Positions 8,924-16,872 of a stretch of 52,561 nucleotides of DNA are shown here, piece by piece. The notes under the pieces are model-generated. The model made no database searches. It saw nothing but the letters and a program-made list of their open reading frames with translations, and was not told the DNA's origin. Each line of letters starts with the position of its first letter. Within the stretch, counting starts at the first letter, position 1. Both the position numbers and the translations under genes were made by a program. The stretch is from an uncultured Collinsella sp. GTDB taxonomy: Bacteria; Actinomycetota; Coriobacteriia; Coriobacteriales; Coriobacteriaceae. Location of the stretch: assembly GCA_900543505.1 (NCBI GenBank), contig UQSB01000008.1:1-52561 (forward strand), given 5' to 3'.

Positions 8924-8945
8924 CGGAGTTCATAAACCAAGCGAA

Positions 8946-8976
8946 GGGGGCGGTCCAGACGGGCCGCCCCCTTTCT
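8946..8976. terminator. Terminator between convergent PHP and RNA methyltransferase genes
   Basis: GGGGGCGG (8946-8953) pairs with CCGCCCCC (8964-8971), followed by TTTCTTGT. It serves the rightward PHP gene and perhaps the leftward gene ending at 9002. Confidence 0.75.
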
Positions 8977-9001
8977 TGTCTCGAAAATCTACCGGGGTGG
9001 A

Positions 9002-10435
9002 TTAGCGGCGCTCGAGGACCGCTACGGTTTCGGTGTGGTCGGTATGGGGGAACATGTCGACAGGCGTGATCTTGAGCAGGCGATAGCCTCCGTCGAGGAG
9101 CTGGTGCAGGTCGCGCTCTTGGGTCACAGGGTTGCAGCTGATATAGGTGATGCGGCGCGGCTTGAGTGCGCAGGCGGCTTCGAGGAACTCGGGGGTGGAG
9201 CCGGCGCGCGGCGGGTCGATGGAAAGGACATCGATCCGCTCGTTGTTGTCGGCGGCGTCCAGGATGTAATCGGTGGCGTCGTCGGCCATAAACCAAGCGC
9301 TGCGGGTGAGGCCGTTGAGCTCGGCATTGCGACGTGCGTCGGCAATGCCCGCCGGGTTGCGCTCCACGCCGAGCAGCATAATGCCGATGCCCTTGTCCTG
9401 GGCATCCTTCGCGGCGCACAGGCCGATGGTTCCGCTGCCGCAGTAAGCGTCCATAAGAATGTCACCCTGCTGCAGGTCCATGCCGTCAATGGCAAGTCGA
9501 TAGAGCAGCTCGGTTTGCTGCGGATTGGTCTGATAGAACGCGGTGGGGGAGATATCGAACTCGCAGCCGAGCAGCTGGTCGCGCATGCATTCGGCGCCAT
9601 AGACGATACGAGTCTCCTCACCCAAGATGGCATTGCCGGGGCGACCGTTGATGTTCTGAGCGACGGTGACGATATGCGGATCGAGTGCGGCGACAGCCTC
9701 AAAGAACTCCTGCGCATGCGGCAGGTCGCGCTGAGCGGTCACGAGGGTGACCATAATCTGGTCGGTGCGCCAGCCGCAGCGAACGACGGCATAGCGAAGC
9801 AGTCCCAGATGCTTGTCTTCGTTAAAGGCGGGAATATGCAGACGTTCGGCCTCGCGAGCGATGCCGTTGAGAATCTGACGAGCGCCCGGCGCCTCAACGG
9901 GGCATTTGGGAACGGCGACGATTTTGTGCGTCCCACGTTCAAAAAAGCCGCAGCGGACAGCGCCCTCTTTGCCGGGAGCAAACGGAGTGGCAGCCTTATG
10001 ACGAAAACCACGCGGCGCAGGATATTTACCCGGGTCTCCCAGGGTGACTCCCATACCGCGAATGGGGTCGACGCTAATGCCCTCGCGCTCGCAGAGCTCA
10101 GCAAACAGCTCCTCCATAGCAGCCTGCTTGGCCGCCAACTGCTTCTTATAAGGACGATTGAGTGCCGTACACCCACCACAAGCTTTCATGATCGAACAGG
10201 GAGACTTGGGATCCACGGCCTTACGCGCAGGCTGAGCCGAATCCTTGCGCGAGCCTTTGGAGCGAACGTGAGGCGCCTTATCCCCGCCCTGACGAGAGCC
10301 AGAACGCTTGGTCTTAACCTTGCCCTTCGCATCCTGAGACGACTTGGATTTCTTAGAAGATTTTTTCTCCTCCGACCCCTCAGCCGCCTCGATCAAAGCA
10401 CGACGAGCCTTACGCTCCGCACGAGATTCTGCCAT
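9002..10435 (-). CDS. TrmA/RumA-type RNA (uracil-5) methyltransferase
   Basis: 477 residues. The family adds a methyl group from SAM to C5 of a uridine in 23S rRNA or tRNA. Cys80, Cys86 and Cys89 form the CX5CX2C part of the RumA-type 4Fe-4S site; a fourth Cys is near residue 178 (PKCPVEAPG). The SAM motif is DAYCGSGTIGL, the catalytic region includes IDPPRAG, and the nucleophilic Cys is in YISCNPVT. The first 75 residues are a lysine/arginine/serine-rich tail in place of a TRAM domain and probably help bind RNA. Whether the target is U747, U1939 or tRNA U54 cannot be told here. It is a single gene with a long repeat-rich region upstream. Confidence 0.9.
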   Translation of the reverse strand: MAESRAERKARRALIEAAEGSEEKKSSKKSKSSQDAKGKVKTKRSGSRQGGDKAPHVRSKGSRKDSAQPARKAVDPKSPCSIMKACGGCTALNRPYKKQLAAKQAAMEELFAELCEREGISVDPIRGMGVTLGDPGKYPAPRGFRHKAATPFAPGKEGAVRCGFFERGTHKIVAVPKCPVEAPGARQILNGIAREAERLHIPAFNEDKHLGLLRYAVVRCGWRTDQIMVTLVTAQRDLPHAQEFFEAVAALDPHIVTVAQNINGRPGNAILGEETRIVYGAECMRDQLLGCEFDISPTAFYQTNPQQTELLYRLAIDGMDLQQGDILMDAYCGSGTIGLCAAKDAQDKGIGIMLLGVERNPAGIADARRNAELNGLTRSAWFMADDATDYILDAADNNERIDVLSIDPPRAGSTPEFLEAACALKPRRITYISCNPVTQERDLHQLLDGGYRLLKITPVDMFPHTDHTETVAVLERR

Positions 10436-10541
10436 GAATTAACCCCACTATTAAATAAAAGAAAAGTCCGAAGCAATTGTACCGTGCATTCAACGTGCCC
10501 GTTTGGAGAGGAGGCTATTTAAGGTTCCGAGCACGTTGTCT

Positions 10542-10680
10542 CCCGGCTGGGTGGCGCCCGGCGCGGAGTTTAATTTGTCGCGAGTTCCGCACGAACAGGA
10601 GGCCACTTAATGTGGCCTCCGTCGTGAGCAGGACTGTAGAGCAGCAAATTAAACTCCGCGCCGGGCGCCACCCAGCCGGG
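10542..10680. repeat. Nested inverted repeat: 36-bp perfect outer arms with inner hairpin
   Basis: Outer arms at 10542-10577 (starts CCCGGCTGGGTGGCGCC) and 10645-10680 are exact reverse complements. Inside lies a second stem: CACGA (10590-10594) with TCGTG (10622-10626), and GGAGGCCAC (10598-10606) with GTGGCCTCC (10612-10620), loop TTAAT. No protein is encoded. The 434-bp gap 10436-10869 is almost wholly taken up by this and the following repeat. Confidence 0.9.
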
Positions 10681-10795
10681 TGCTCCAACCTAGTGCTCCA
10701 TACGTGCTTTCCGTCTTGCGCAGGACTGTAGAGCAGGAAACTTAATTACGCGCCGCTCCCCGCCCGCGCCGGGCAACCCCAACCTTGTGCTCCAT
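10628..10795. repeat. Two degenerate direct repeat units of about 92-94 bp
   Basis: The 17-mer GCAGGACTGTAGAGCAG occurs at 10628-10644 and again at 10720-10736. Each is followed by an AAACTTAA-like stretch, a GC-rich CGCGCCG block and the end motif GTGCTCCAT (10693-10701 and 10787-10795). Unit 1 also supplies the right arm of the long inverted repeat. Unit 2 runs into the promoter of the ABC transporter. Confidence 0.7.
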
Positions 10796-10849
10796 CAAGG
10801 TAAAGTGTATGATTCTGGACGTTACATGACTCACTTTACTTAACTAAAG
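10785..10849 (+). promoter_or_regulatory. Promoter and operator of the amino-acid ABC transporter
   Basis: TTGTGC (10785-10790) and TATGAT (10808-10813) are spaced 17 bp, a good sigma-70-type promoter. The predicted start is near 10820, and a palindrome CTTTACTTAACTAAAG (10834-10849) lies just downstream, where a bound protein would block transcription. Nearly the same 16-mer is found before ilvE (51161-51176). Confidence 0.55.
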
Positions 10850-10869
10850 TGCCATCAAGGGGGAATACC

Positions 10870-11730
10870 ATGAACACCGATATGTCTCGTCGTCAGTTTG
10901 TTGGTCTAGCCGGCTCGCTCGCCGCGGTGCTTGGCCTTGGTCTTGTCGGTTGCGGCGGTGGTGCTGGCAAGGGCTCCGCTGCTGGCTCTGCCGCGGCCAA
11001 GGATGTGAAGGGCGCCGCGGAGTCCAAGAAGCTCGTGGTGGGCTTTGATAAGTCCTATCCTCCGTACGGCTTTGTGGGCGACGATGGCGAGTACACCGGC
11101 TTTGATCTCGATCTGGCCAAGGCTGTTGCCGATAAGCAGGGCTGGGAGGTCAAATACGAGGCCATCGACTGGGACGCCAAGGATACGCTGCTCAACTCCG
11201 GCGCCATCAACTGCATCTGGAACGGCTTTACCATGGAGGGCCGTGAGGACGGCTACACGTTCTCCGAGCCGTACATGCTCAACGAGCAAGTGCTCGTGGT
11301 CAAGAAGGACGCGGGTATCAAGAGCTGGGACGATCTTGCCGGCAAGACCGTGATTACCCAGACTGATTCCGCTGCGCAGGATGTGCTCGAGGGCGACCAG
11401 AAGGATCTGGCCGCGACGTTTGCCACGCTCGATACCATCGGCGAGTACAACACGGCCTTTATGCAGCTCGAGAGCGGTGCGGTCGATGCCGTGGCGTGCG
11501 ACCTTTCGATTGCCCAGTATCAGCTTGCCGCCAAGCCCGATGCTTACACGCAGCTTGATGAGCCGCTGTCCAGCGAGCACTACGCCGTCGGCTTTAAGAA
11601 GGGCGACACCAAGTCGGCCGACGCCGTGACCGAGTCGCTCAAGGCGCTCTACGAGGACGGCACGGTCAAGGACCTGTGCGATAAATATGCAAGCTATGGT
11701 CTTTCCTTCGACAACTGGGTGCTCAAATAG
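10870..11730 (+). CDS. Amino-acid ABC transporter substrate-binding lipoprotein
   Basis: 286 residues, family 3 solute-binding protein for polar amino acids. The N terminus has a twin-arginine-like SRRQFVG (residues 6-12), a hydrophobic stretch and the lipobox LVGC with Cys28, so it is probably a lipoprotein, perhaps Tat-exported. The mature part starts LVVGFDKSYPPYGF, followed by GFDLDLAKAVA, the classic ligand-domain signatures. Ligand cannot be named; glutamine, glutamate or arginine are likely. The ATG at 10870 follows AAGGGGG; an upstream in-frame start at 10849 lies within the operator. The permease and ATPase follow. Confidence 0.92.
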   Translation: MNTDMSRRQFVGLAGSLAAVLGLGLVGCGGGAGKGSAAGSAAAKDVKGAAESKKLVVGFDKSYPPYGFVGDDGEYTGFDLDLAKAVADKQGWEVKYEAIDWDAKDTLLNSGAINCIWNGFTMEGREDGYTFSEPYMLNEQVLVVKKDAGIKSWDDLAGKTVITQTDSAAQDVLEGDQKDLAATFATLDTIGEYNTAFMQLESGAVDAVACDLSIAQYQLAAKPDAYTQLDEPLSSEHYAVGFKKGDTKSADAVTESLKALYEDGTVKDLCDKYASYGLSFDNWVLK

Positions 11731-11738
11731 CGGCTTTC

Positions 11739-11825
11739 CCAGGCACCCGATTTTGCCGTTCAAACCGTCGCTTGCGTACATTTAGTACGCGGCGCTCCTC
11801 TTTCACGGCAAACTCGGGCACCTGG
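11739..11825. repeat. Structured intergenic element, copy 1, between ABC transporter genes
   Basis: Outer arms CCAGGCACCCGATTTTGCCG-type (11739-11759) and 11805-11825 pair at 18 of 21 positions. They enclose a 44-base core (11761-11804) starting CAAACCGTCGCTTGCGTAC and ending GTACGCGGCGCTCCTCTTTC, which forms its own GCGTAC/GTACGC stem. The core recurs at 12606-12648 with a different loop and different outer arms. Confidence 0.85.
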
Positions 11826-11841
11826 AAAACCCGCTTTAGCA

Positions 11842-12534
11842 TTGGGTTCGCTGTTCCGTTACTGTGAAAGAGAGCTTGGGTTGTCTATTCAGGTCATGAT
11901 GCAGATGCTTGGCCAGGGATTCTTGGTCAGCTTGCAGCTGTTTGTGCTGACGCTGTTGGGGTCGATTCCGCTGGGAATCCCCGTGGCGTTTATGCGCATG
12001 AGTAAAATTGCGCCGCTCCGCTGGATTGCGCGCATCTATATCTCGGTCATGCGCGGTACGCCGCTCATGCTGCAGATGTTTGCCATCTACTTTGCCCCGT
12101 ACTACGTGTTCGGCATTTCGCTTACGCCCGATTCCAAGTGGACGGCGTGTGTCGTGGCGTTCATCATCAACTACGCCGGTTACTTTGCCGAGATCTATCG
12201 CTCGGGCCTGCAGTCCATTCCGCGCGGTCAATACGAGGCTGCTGAGGTGCTGGGCTACTCGCGCATGCAGACGTTTCTGTATATCGTGATGCCGCAGGTC
12301 GCCAAGCGTATTCTGCCGGCGATGGGCAACGAGATCATCACACTGGTCAAGGACACGTCGCTGGCGTTTGCCATTGGCGTGGGTGAGATGTTCTCGACCG
12401 CCAAGGCGCTGGTCGCCTCGCAGGTGAGCATGGTGCCGTTTGCGATTGCGGCGTTGATCTACTGGGTCTTTAACTTTGTGGTCGAGATGCTGCTGGGCGC
12501 CGTCGAAAAGAAGCTGGACTATTATCATGACTAG
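11842..12534 (+). CDS. Amino-acid ABC transporter permease
   Basis: About 213-230 residues depending on start, of the HisM/GlnP type. Around five hydrophobic helices are visible, and the EAA loop that docks to the ATPase is clear (GYFAEIYRSGLQSIPRGQYE then AAEVLGYSRMQTF). The early MRGTPLMLQMF segment is also typical. The start is uncertain: the longest frame begins at TTG 11842; TTG 11881 has AGAGAG upstream; ATG 11896 is also possible and fits the family's usual N terminus. Together with the preceding binding protein and following ATPase it makes a complete importer. Only one permease gene is present, so it probably works as a homodimer. Confidence 0.9.
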   Translation: MGSLFRYCERELGLSIQVMMQMLGQGFLVSLQLFVLTLLGSIPLGIPVAFMRMSKIAPLRWIARIYISVMRGTPLMLQMFAIYFAPYYVFGISLTPDSKWTACVVAFIINYAGYFAEIYRSGLQSIPRGQYEAAEVLGYSRMQTFLYIVMPQVAKRILPAMGNEIITLVKDTSLAFAIGVGEMFSTAKALVASQVSMVPFAIAALIYWVFNFVVEMLLGAVEKKLDYYHD

Positions 12535-12540
12535 ATCGTT

Positions 12541-12562
12541 CCGCCGTTCTAGCGAACGGCGG
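12541..12562. repeat. CCGCCGTT/AACGGCGG hairpin after the permease
   Basis: CCGCCGTT (12541-12548) pairs with AACGGCGG (12555-12562). No T-run follows, so it is not a standard terminator; the downstream ATPase may still be read. A very similar hairpin occurs at 43840-43861. Confidence 0.65.
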
Positions 12563-12579
12563 ACTGCTCGACGCTGCGC

Positions 12580-12676
12580 GCGTGCCTGACGGCCAATCTG
12601 CTCCTCAAACCGTCGCTTGCGTACAGAAGTACGCGGCGCTCCTCTTTCGAAGCACATTGTCTCGTCAGCCACACGC
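12580..12676. repeat. Structured intergenic element, copy 2, between ABC transporter genes
   Basis: The core at 12606-12648 is identical to that at 11761-11804 except in the loop (AGAA instead of ATTTA). The outer arms differ from copy 1 in sequence but again pair within the copy: GCGTGCCTGACG (12580-12591) with CGTCAGCCACACGC (12663-12676). Confidence 0.8.
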
Positions 12677-12707
12677 TCGCTGACTTCTCAAACACATGGA
12701 GGTTCCC

Positions 12708-13472
12708 GTGTCCGGAACGGTAATGATGATAACGAACGCGCGTAAGGCGTTTGGCGGCAATGAGGTGCTCAAGGATATCTCACTCGAGGTCAAGCGCGGT
12801 GAGGTCGTGGCGATTATCGGACCTTCGGGCGGCGGTAAGTCCACGCTGCTGCGCTGCGCCACGCTGCTCGAGACGCTCGACGGCGGCTCGCTTTCGTTTG
12901 GCGACCTTGCGGTTGCGACGGATGCGGGATCGGGCGCGGTCTATGCGAAGGGAGATGTTCCCAAGCAAGCGCGTTCGCGTTTTGGTCTGGTATTCCAGAA
13001 CTACAATCTGTTCCCGCACTATACGGTGATGAAAAACATCATCGACGCGCCGGTCCGCGTGCTCAAGCGCCCGCGCGAGCAGGCAGAGGCGCGTGCGCGT
13101 GAGTTGATCGCGCAGATGGGGCTTACGGGCAACGAGAACAAGGTGCCGTGTGAGCTTTCGGGCGGTCAGCAGCAGCGCGTGAGTATTGCCCGCGCCCTGG
13201 CGCTCGATCCGGAAATCTTATTCTTTGACGAGCCGACTTCAGCGCTCGATCCCGAGCTGACGGCCGAGGTGCTGCGTGTCATTAAGGACCTGGCGGCGCA
13301 GAATATGACGATGGTAATCGTGACCCACGCGATGCAATTTGCACGCGATGTTGCCGACCGCGTGGTCTTTATGGACGGCGGTCGCATTGTCGAGGAGGGG
13401 CCTGCCGAGCAGGTCATAGACCATCCGCGCGAGCGGCGCACACGTGAGTTCTTGAGCCGTATCGAGGGATAG
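12708..13472 (+). CDS. Amino-acid ABC transporter ATP-binding protein
   Basis: 254 residues, GlnQ/HisP type. Walker A is GPSGGGKST (about 38-46), the Q-loop is in LVFQNYNLFPHYTVMKN, the signature LSGGQQQR, Walker B ILFFDEPTSALDP, and the H-loop VTHAMQFA. It drives uptake by the lipoprotein and permease encoded upstream. GTG 12708 is chosen because GGAGG lies five bases before it; the in-frame ATG at 12696 would overlap that site. An insertion of about 20 residues after the first strand-helix unit (around GDLAVATDAGSGAVYAK) is longer than in E. coli GlnQ. Confidence 0.92.
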   Translation: MSGTVMMITNARKAFGGNEVLKDISLEVKRGEVVAIIGPSGGGKSTLLRCATLLETLDGGSLSFGDLAVATDAGSGAVYAKGDVPKQARSRFGLVFQNYNLFPHYTVMKNIIDAPVRVLKRPREQAEARARELIAQMGLTGNENKVPCELSGGQQQRVSIARALALDPEILFFDEPTSALDPELTAEVLRVIKDLAAQNMTMVIVTHAMQFARDVADRVVFMDGGRIVEEGPAEQVIDHPRERRTREFLSRIEG

Positions 13473-13504
13473 GCTCAGGTATTTACTCAACTATTAATTG
13501 AGGC

Positions 13505-13545
13505 GAAGCCGCCACAGGTCTTACGGTCTGTGGCGGCTTTTTGTT
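13505..13545 (+). terminator. Terminator of the amino-acid ABC transporter operon
   Basis: AAGCCGCCACAG and CTGTGGCGGCTT form a 12-bp stem around a 10-base loop, followed by TTTGTTT. Confidence 0.92.
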
Positions 13546-13782
13546 TACATCGACGGGGTTCAATAATTGCCTCACAAGCTTGTCTCTTCCTCTCGCCGCC
13601 TGTATTCATACGTGTGCCGAAAGGTATGCATGGACAGCCGTCCGTGAGGGTAGGGTGGTGGCATAGGACATTTGGAGGGTGAGTCGGCTCGGCTGCCGAC
13701 CATGCTGCTCCCGGGACGGCACCGACCGCGAACTCTCCCCGTTGGCGTCGCGCATTGCGCGCGGCCCTGCAAGGAGGTCATC

Positions 13783-15858
13783 ATGGGTGCTCCCAAGACC
13801 GGTAACGTAAGGAACGTGGTGCTCGTAGGCCAAGGCGGGGTGGGCAAGACTTCACTCGCCGAGGCCATGCTCCACCTTTCCGGCAAGACCGCCCGCCTGG
13901 GCGGCCACGACGGCACCAAGCCCACGCTCGACTATGACCCCGAAGAGGTCAAGCGTGCATTTTCCATCTCGACGACCATCGCGCCGATCGACTGGAAGGG
14001 CGCGCGCATCAACGTGCTCGATGCCCCGTGCTACCCCGATTTTATCGGCGACGCCTTTGCCGCGATGAGCGTCTGCGAGACGGCTCTGTTTGTGGTCGAC
14101 GCCGAGGCCGGCCCGCAGCCTACGACGGTTAAGCTCTGGTATGCCGCCGAGGACCTACGCCTGGCACGCGCGGTGTTCGTAAACCGCCTGTCGCGCTCCG
14201 AGGCCAGCTTTGCGACCACGATGGACCTGCTGCAGGAGCGCTTTGGCACGCGCCTGGGCGCCGTGACCCTTCCCTGGGGCGAGGGCGAGGACTTTGACGG
14301 CATCATCGACCTGGTGCGCATGAAGGCGCGCCACTGCAACGGCGCCGAGGCCGTTGAGTCGGAGATTCCCGAGGAGTATCGTGCCCAGGCCGAGGAGGCC
14401 CATGACCATCTGTGCGAGCTGGTGGCCGAGGCTGACGACGAGCTGATGATGAAATACCTGGAAGGCGAGGAGACGCTGACGCAGGAGGAGCTTGAAGGCC
14501 TGCTGTCTAAGGCGATCGCCGAGCGCATCTTTGTGCCGGTCTTTGCGGGCGATTGCATTAAGGAGCAGGGCGTCAACTCGCTGATGGACGACATCGCCAC
14601 GTACTTCCCGGCGCCGACCGACTACGGCGAGATGCCGCTCATCGACGGTGATTCGCTTAAGATTTCGAGTGACGATGACCGTCCGGTGGCGTTTGTGTTT
14701 AAGACGCTGGCCGATCCGCAGCAGGGCCGCATCAGCTTTATCAAGGTGCTGACGGGCACGCTTGAGCCGGGTCTTGAGTTGGTCAACGCGCGTACCCGCA
14801 AGAGCGATCGTTTGGCTCACTTGTATGTGATGTGCGGCCGCGACATGACCGAGGTTGGCCATGCCTATGCCGGCGACATCATCGTGGCGCCCAAGCTGGC
14901 TGCCGAGACGGGCGATACGCTCTCGATTACCGGCAAGGTCGAGGCTGCGGCGTTTAAGTTCCCCAACTCGCAGTACCGCATCGCCATCGAAGCCGAGAAC
15001 CGCGGCGACGAAGAGAAGCTCTACACGTTTATCGAGAAGGCCTGCAAGGCAGACCCGACCATGAGCATCGACCGCGACGAGGAGACCGGCCAGACCATCA
15101 TCTCGGCAGTGGGCGAGGCGCAGGTTTCGGTGCTGCTCAATCGTCTGGAGGACCGCACCAAGGTTGCTGCCAAGAGCGTGCCGATCCGCATTCCGTATCG
15201 CGAGACCATCCGCCGCACGGCGAGCGCCCAGGGTCGCCACAAGAAGCAGACCGGCGGCGCCGGTCAGTACGGCGACTGCTGGCTGCGCGTGGAGCCGCTC
15301 ATTGGGCCCGACGGCACGAGCGACGGCTATGAGTTTGTTGACGAGGTTGTGGGTGGCCGCATCCCGCGCTCGCTCATCCCCGCCGTGGACAAGGGCGTCC
15401 AGGAGACCATGAAGGACGGTATTATTGCCGGTTATCCGCTCACGGGCATTCGCGTCGCGGTGTATGACGGCTCGTATCACAGTGTCGACTCCAACGAGAT
15501 GGCGTTTCGCGCGGCGGCTCGCATCGGCCTGCGCAAGGCGTGCGCCGATGCCGATCCGGTGGTACTGGAGCCCATCGAGGAAATCACGGTGACGATCCCC
15601 GAGAGCTACGCCGGCGCCGTGATGGGCGACATCTCGGCCTCGCGCGGTCGCGTGACGGGCATGGAGACCGATGAGCGCGGAGACACCGTGGTCATTGCCC
15701 AGGCGCCGCTGGCCGAGCTGACGGATTACTCGACGCGCCTGCGCTCCATCACGCGCGGCACGGGCGACTTTACCATGAAGCCCGCGGGCTATGAGCAGGT
15801 GCCCTATGACGTTCAGGCCAAGCTGGTCGAGCGCTATGAGGAGGGCCGCGCTAAGTAA
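13783..15858 (+). CDS. Elongation factor G-like protein (EF-G2 type) with altered G motifs
   Basis: 691 residues with the full EF-G architecture: G domain (1-290), domain II (about 310-400), and domains III-V with the domain IV block RIPRSLIPAVDKGVQE and the domain V start PIEEITVTIPESYAGAVMGD. The P-loop GQGGVGKTS (16-24) is intact in pattern. However the G3 motif, normally DTPGH, reads DAPCYPDF and the G4 motif, normally NKxD, reads NRLS, which should weaken GTP hydrolysis control and guanine recognition. This is not the main translocase. Family knowledge (actinobacterial EF-G2) says such paralogues lack clear translocation activity; role unknown. The ATG follows AAGGAGG; the frame is open 37 codons upstream without such a site. 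Confidence 0.88.
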   Translation: MGAPKTGNVRNVVLVGQGGVGKTSLAEAMLHLSGKTARLGGHDGTKPTLDYDPEEVKRAFSISTTIAPIDWKGARINVLDAPCYPDFIGDAFAAMSVCETALFVVDAEAGPQPTTVKLWYAAEDLRLARAVFVNRLSRSEASFATTMDLLQERFGTRLGAVTLPWGEGEDFDGIIDLVRMKARHCNGAEAVESEIPEEYRAQAEEAHDHLCELVAEADDELMMKYLEGEETLTQEELEGLLSKAIAERIFVPVFAGDCIKEQGVNSLMDDIATYFPAPTDYGEMPLIDGDSLKISSDDDRPVAFVFKTLADPQQGRISFIKVLTGTLEPGLELVNARTRKSDRLAHLYVMCGRDMTEVGHAYAGDIIVAPKLAAETGDTLSITGKVEAAAFKFPNSQYRIAIEAENRGDEEKLYTFIEKACKADPTMSIDRDEETGQTIISAVGEAQVSVLLNRLEDRTKVAAKSVPIRIPYRETIRRTASAQGRHKKQTGGAGQYGDCWLRVEPLIGPDGTSDGYEFVDEVVGGRIPRSLIPAVDKGVQETMKDGIIAGYPLTGIRVAVYDGSYHSVDSNEMAFRAAARIGLRKACADADPVVLEPIEEITVTIPESYAGAVMGDISASRGRVTGMETDERGDTVVIAQAPLAELTDYSTRLRSITRGTGDFTMKPAGYEQVPYDVQAKLVERYEEGRAK

Positions 15859-15867
15859 CTAGACGAT

Positions 15868-15957
15868 AAAAAACCGCCGCGATGGGGTAGTTCCGTTGTG
15901 GCGGCTTTTTTGGCGGGCGAGGTGCCCGCCCCAGCATCTGTGGGGCGGGCACCTTTT
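15868..15957 (+). terminator. Tandem intrinsic terminators after the EF-G-like gene
   Basis: The first has CCGCC/GGCGG arms ending in CTTTTTT (15868-15911). The second is very strong: AGGTGCCCGCCCC (15920-15932) pairs with GGGGCGGGCACCT (15942-15954 region) followed by five T. Confidence 0.9.
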
Positions 15958-15991
15958 TGTGCCGTTGCAGTAGAGAAAAGTCCTCCTTTGC

Positions 15992-16017
15992 TAGAATAAA
16001 CGTATATAGACGTCTAC
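15992..16017 (+). promoter_or_regulatory. Promoter and palindromic operator of the HAD phosphatase
   Basis: TAGAAT (15992-15997) is a likely -10 element. The perfect 10-bp palindrome TAGACGTCTA (16007-16016) lies over the expected start of transcription. The same site occurs before the aldolase operon (16805-16816), so both units probably answer to the GntR-type regulator at 22597-23355. Confidence 0.6.
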
Positions 16018-16034
16018 TTGAACAGGGAGGCAAT

Positions 16035-16691
16035 ATGTACGAGGCGGTTATCTTCGATATGGATGGGCTTATGTTTGACACCGAGCCTATCTGGGCTTCT
16101 TGTTGGCCTAAGACCGCAATCGAGTTTGGGGTTGAGTGCATGGAGGGCCTTGCGGACGCCATGCGCGGAACCAATGGAGCCGAGGCCGTATCCATTATTC
16201 GCGAATGGTATGGTGACGAAGTCGACCCCAAGGCATTTGTTGATCGTTTTTACGAAATAGCCCATGAAGCATTGGCCCATGGCGCAGAGAAAAAACCTGG
16301 ATTGGATAGGCTTCTCGAGTATCTCAAGATTGAAGGGATTCCGATGGCGGTTGCCTCCTCGTCGAGCAGGGAGATGATCAAGGCCAACCTGATAAGGGGA
16401 GGAATACTTCCATATTTTGATTCGATCGTTTCTGGTATCGAGGTCGAGCATGCCAAGCCCTATCCTGACGTCTTTTTAAAAGCGGCGGACGAGCTAGGGG
16501 TGCCGCCGCAAAAATCCCTCGTCTTGGAGGATTCCTATAACGGGGTGCGCGCGGGCTTTGCAGGAGGTTTTCACACCGTCATGGTTCCTGATCTCTCCGA
16601 GCCAACAGAAGAGATGGAAAGATTAGCCACGGCGATTGTCCTGAACCTTAATGATGTTGTCGACATGCTGGCAAGCGGAACATTGGGGTAA
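16035..16691 (+). CDS. HAD-family sugar-phosphate phosphatase/phosphomutase-like protein
   Basis: 218 residues, haloacid dehalogenase subfamily IA. The nucleophile motif is DMDGLMFDTEP (Asp8, Asp10), motif II includes VASSSSREM, and motif III/IV LVLEDSYNGVRAG with HAKPYPDVF. The alpha-helical cap (residues 15-85) is of the beta-phosphoglucomutase type, so it probably acts on small sugar phosphates; phosphatase is more likely than mutase. The start follows GGGAGG. It shares its operator with the neighbouring PTS island but has its own terminator, which suggests a role beside that pathway, such as relieving sugar-phosphate build-up. Confidence 0.87.
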   Translation: MYEAVIFDMDGLMFDTEPIWASCWPKTAIEFGVECMEGLADAMRGTNGAEAVSIIREWYGDEVDPKAFVDRFYEIAHEALAHGAEKKPGLDRLLEYLKIEGIPMAVASSSSREMIKANLIRGGILPYFDSIVSGIEVEHAKPYPDVFLKAADELGVPPQKSLVLEDSYNGVRAGFAGGFHTVMVPDLSEPTEEMERLATAIVLNLNDVVDMLASGTLG

Positions 16692-16705
16692 ACAGGTTGA
16701 ACGAT

Positions 16706-16739
16706 GGGCTGTCGACTGTTTCTCGGCAGCCCTTTTTCT
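16706..16739 (+). terminator. Terminator of the HAD gene
   Basis: GGGCTGTCG and CGGCAGCCC form the stem, followed by TTTTTC. Confidence 0.8.
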
Positions 16740-16781
16740 AATTCGAGACATTTAATGCTATGCGCAAGAATCAAAAAGGTA

Positions 16782-16816
16782 TATAGTCGTCTATAAACAG
16801 GTACATAGACGTCTAT
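16782..16816 (+). promoter_or_regulatory. Tandem operators of the Gut-type PTS island
   Basis: TATAGTCGTCTATA (16782-16795, arms perfect, centre asymmetric) and ATAGACGTCTAT (16805-16816, perfect palindrome) have centres 22 bp apart, two helical turns, so two dimers could bind on the same DNA face. The second site matches the one before the HAD gene. They lie 57-90 bases before the aldolase start. Confidence 0.65.
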
Positions 16817-16872
16817 ATAAGTATCTGGAACGTAAACTCAACTCGAATTGCCGTAACCCGGTTGGAGGAATC

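Noticed and set aside
10477..10731. 84-codon protein in the gap before the ABC transporter
   Set aside because: It lies wholly within the long inverted repeat and has no ribosome binding site.
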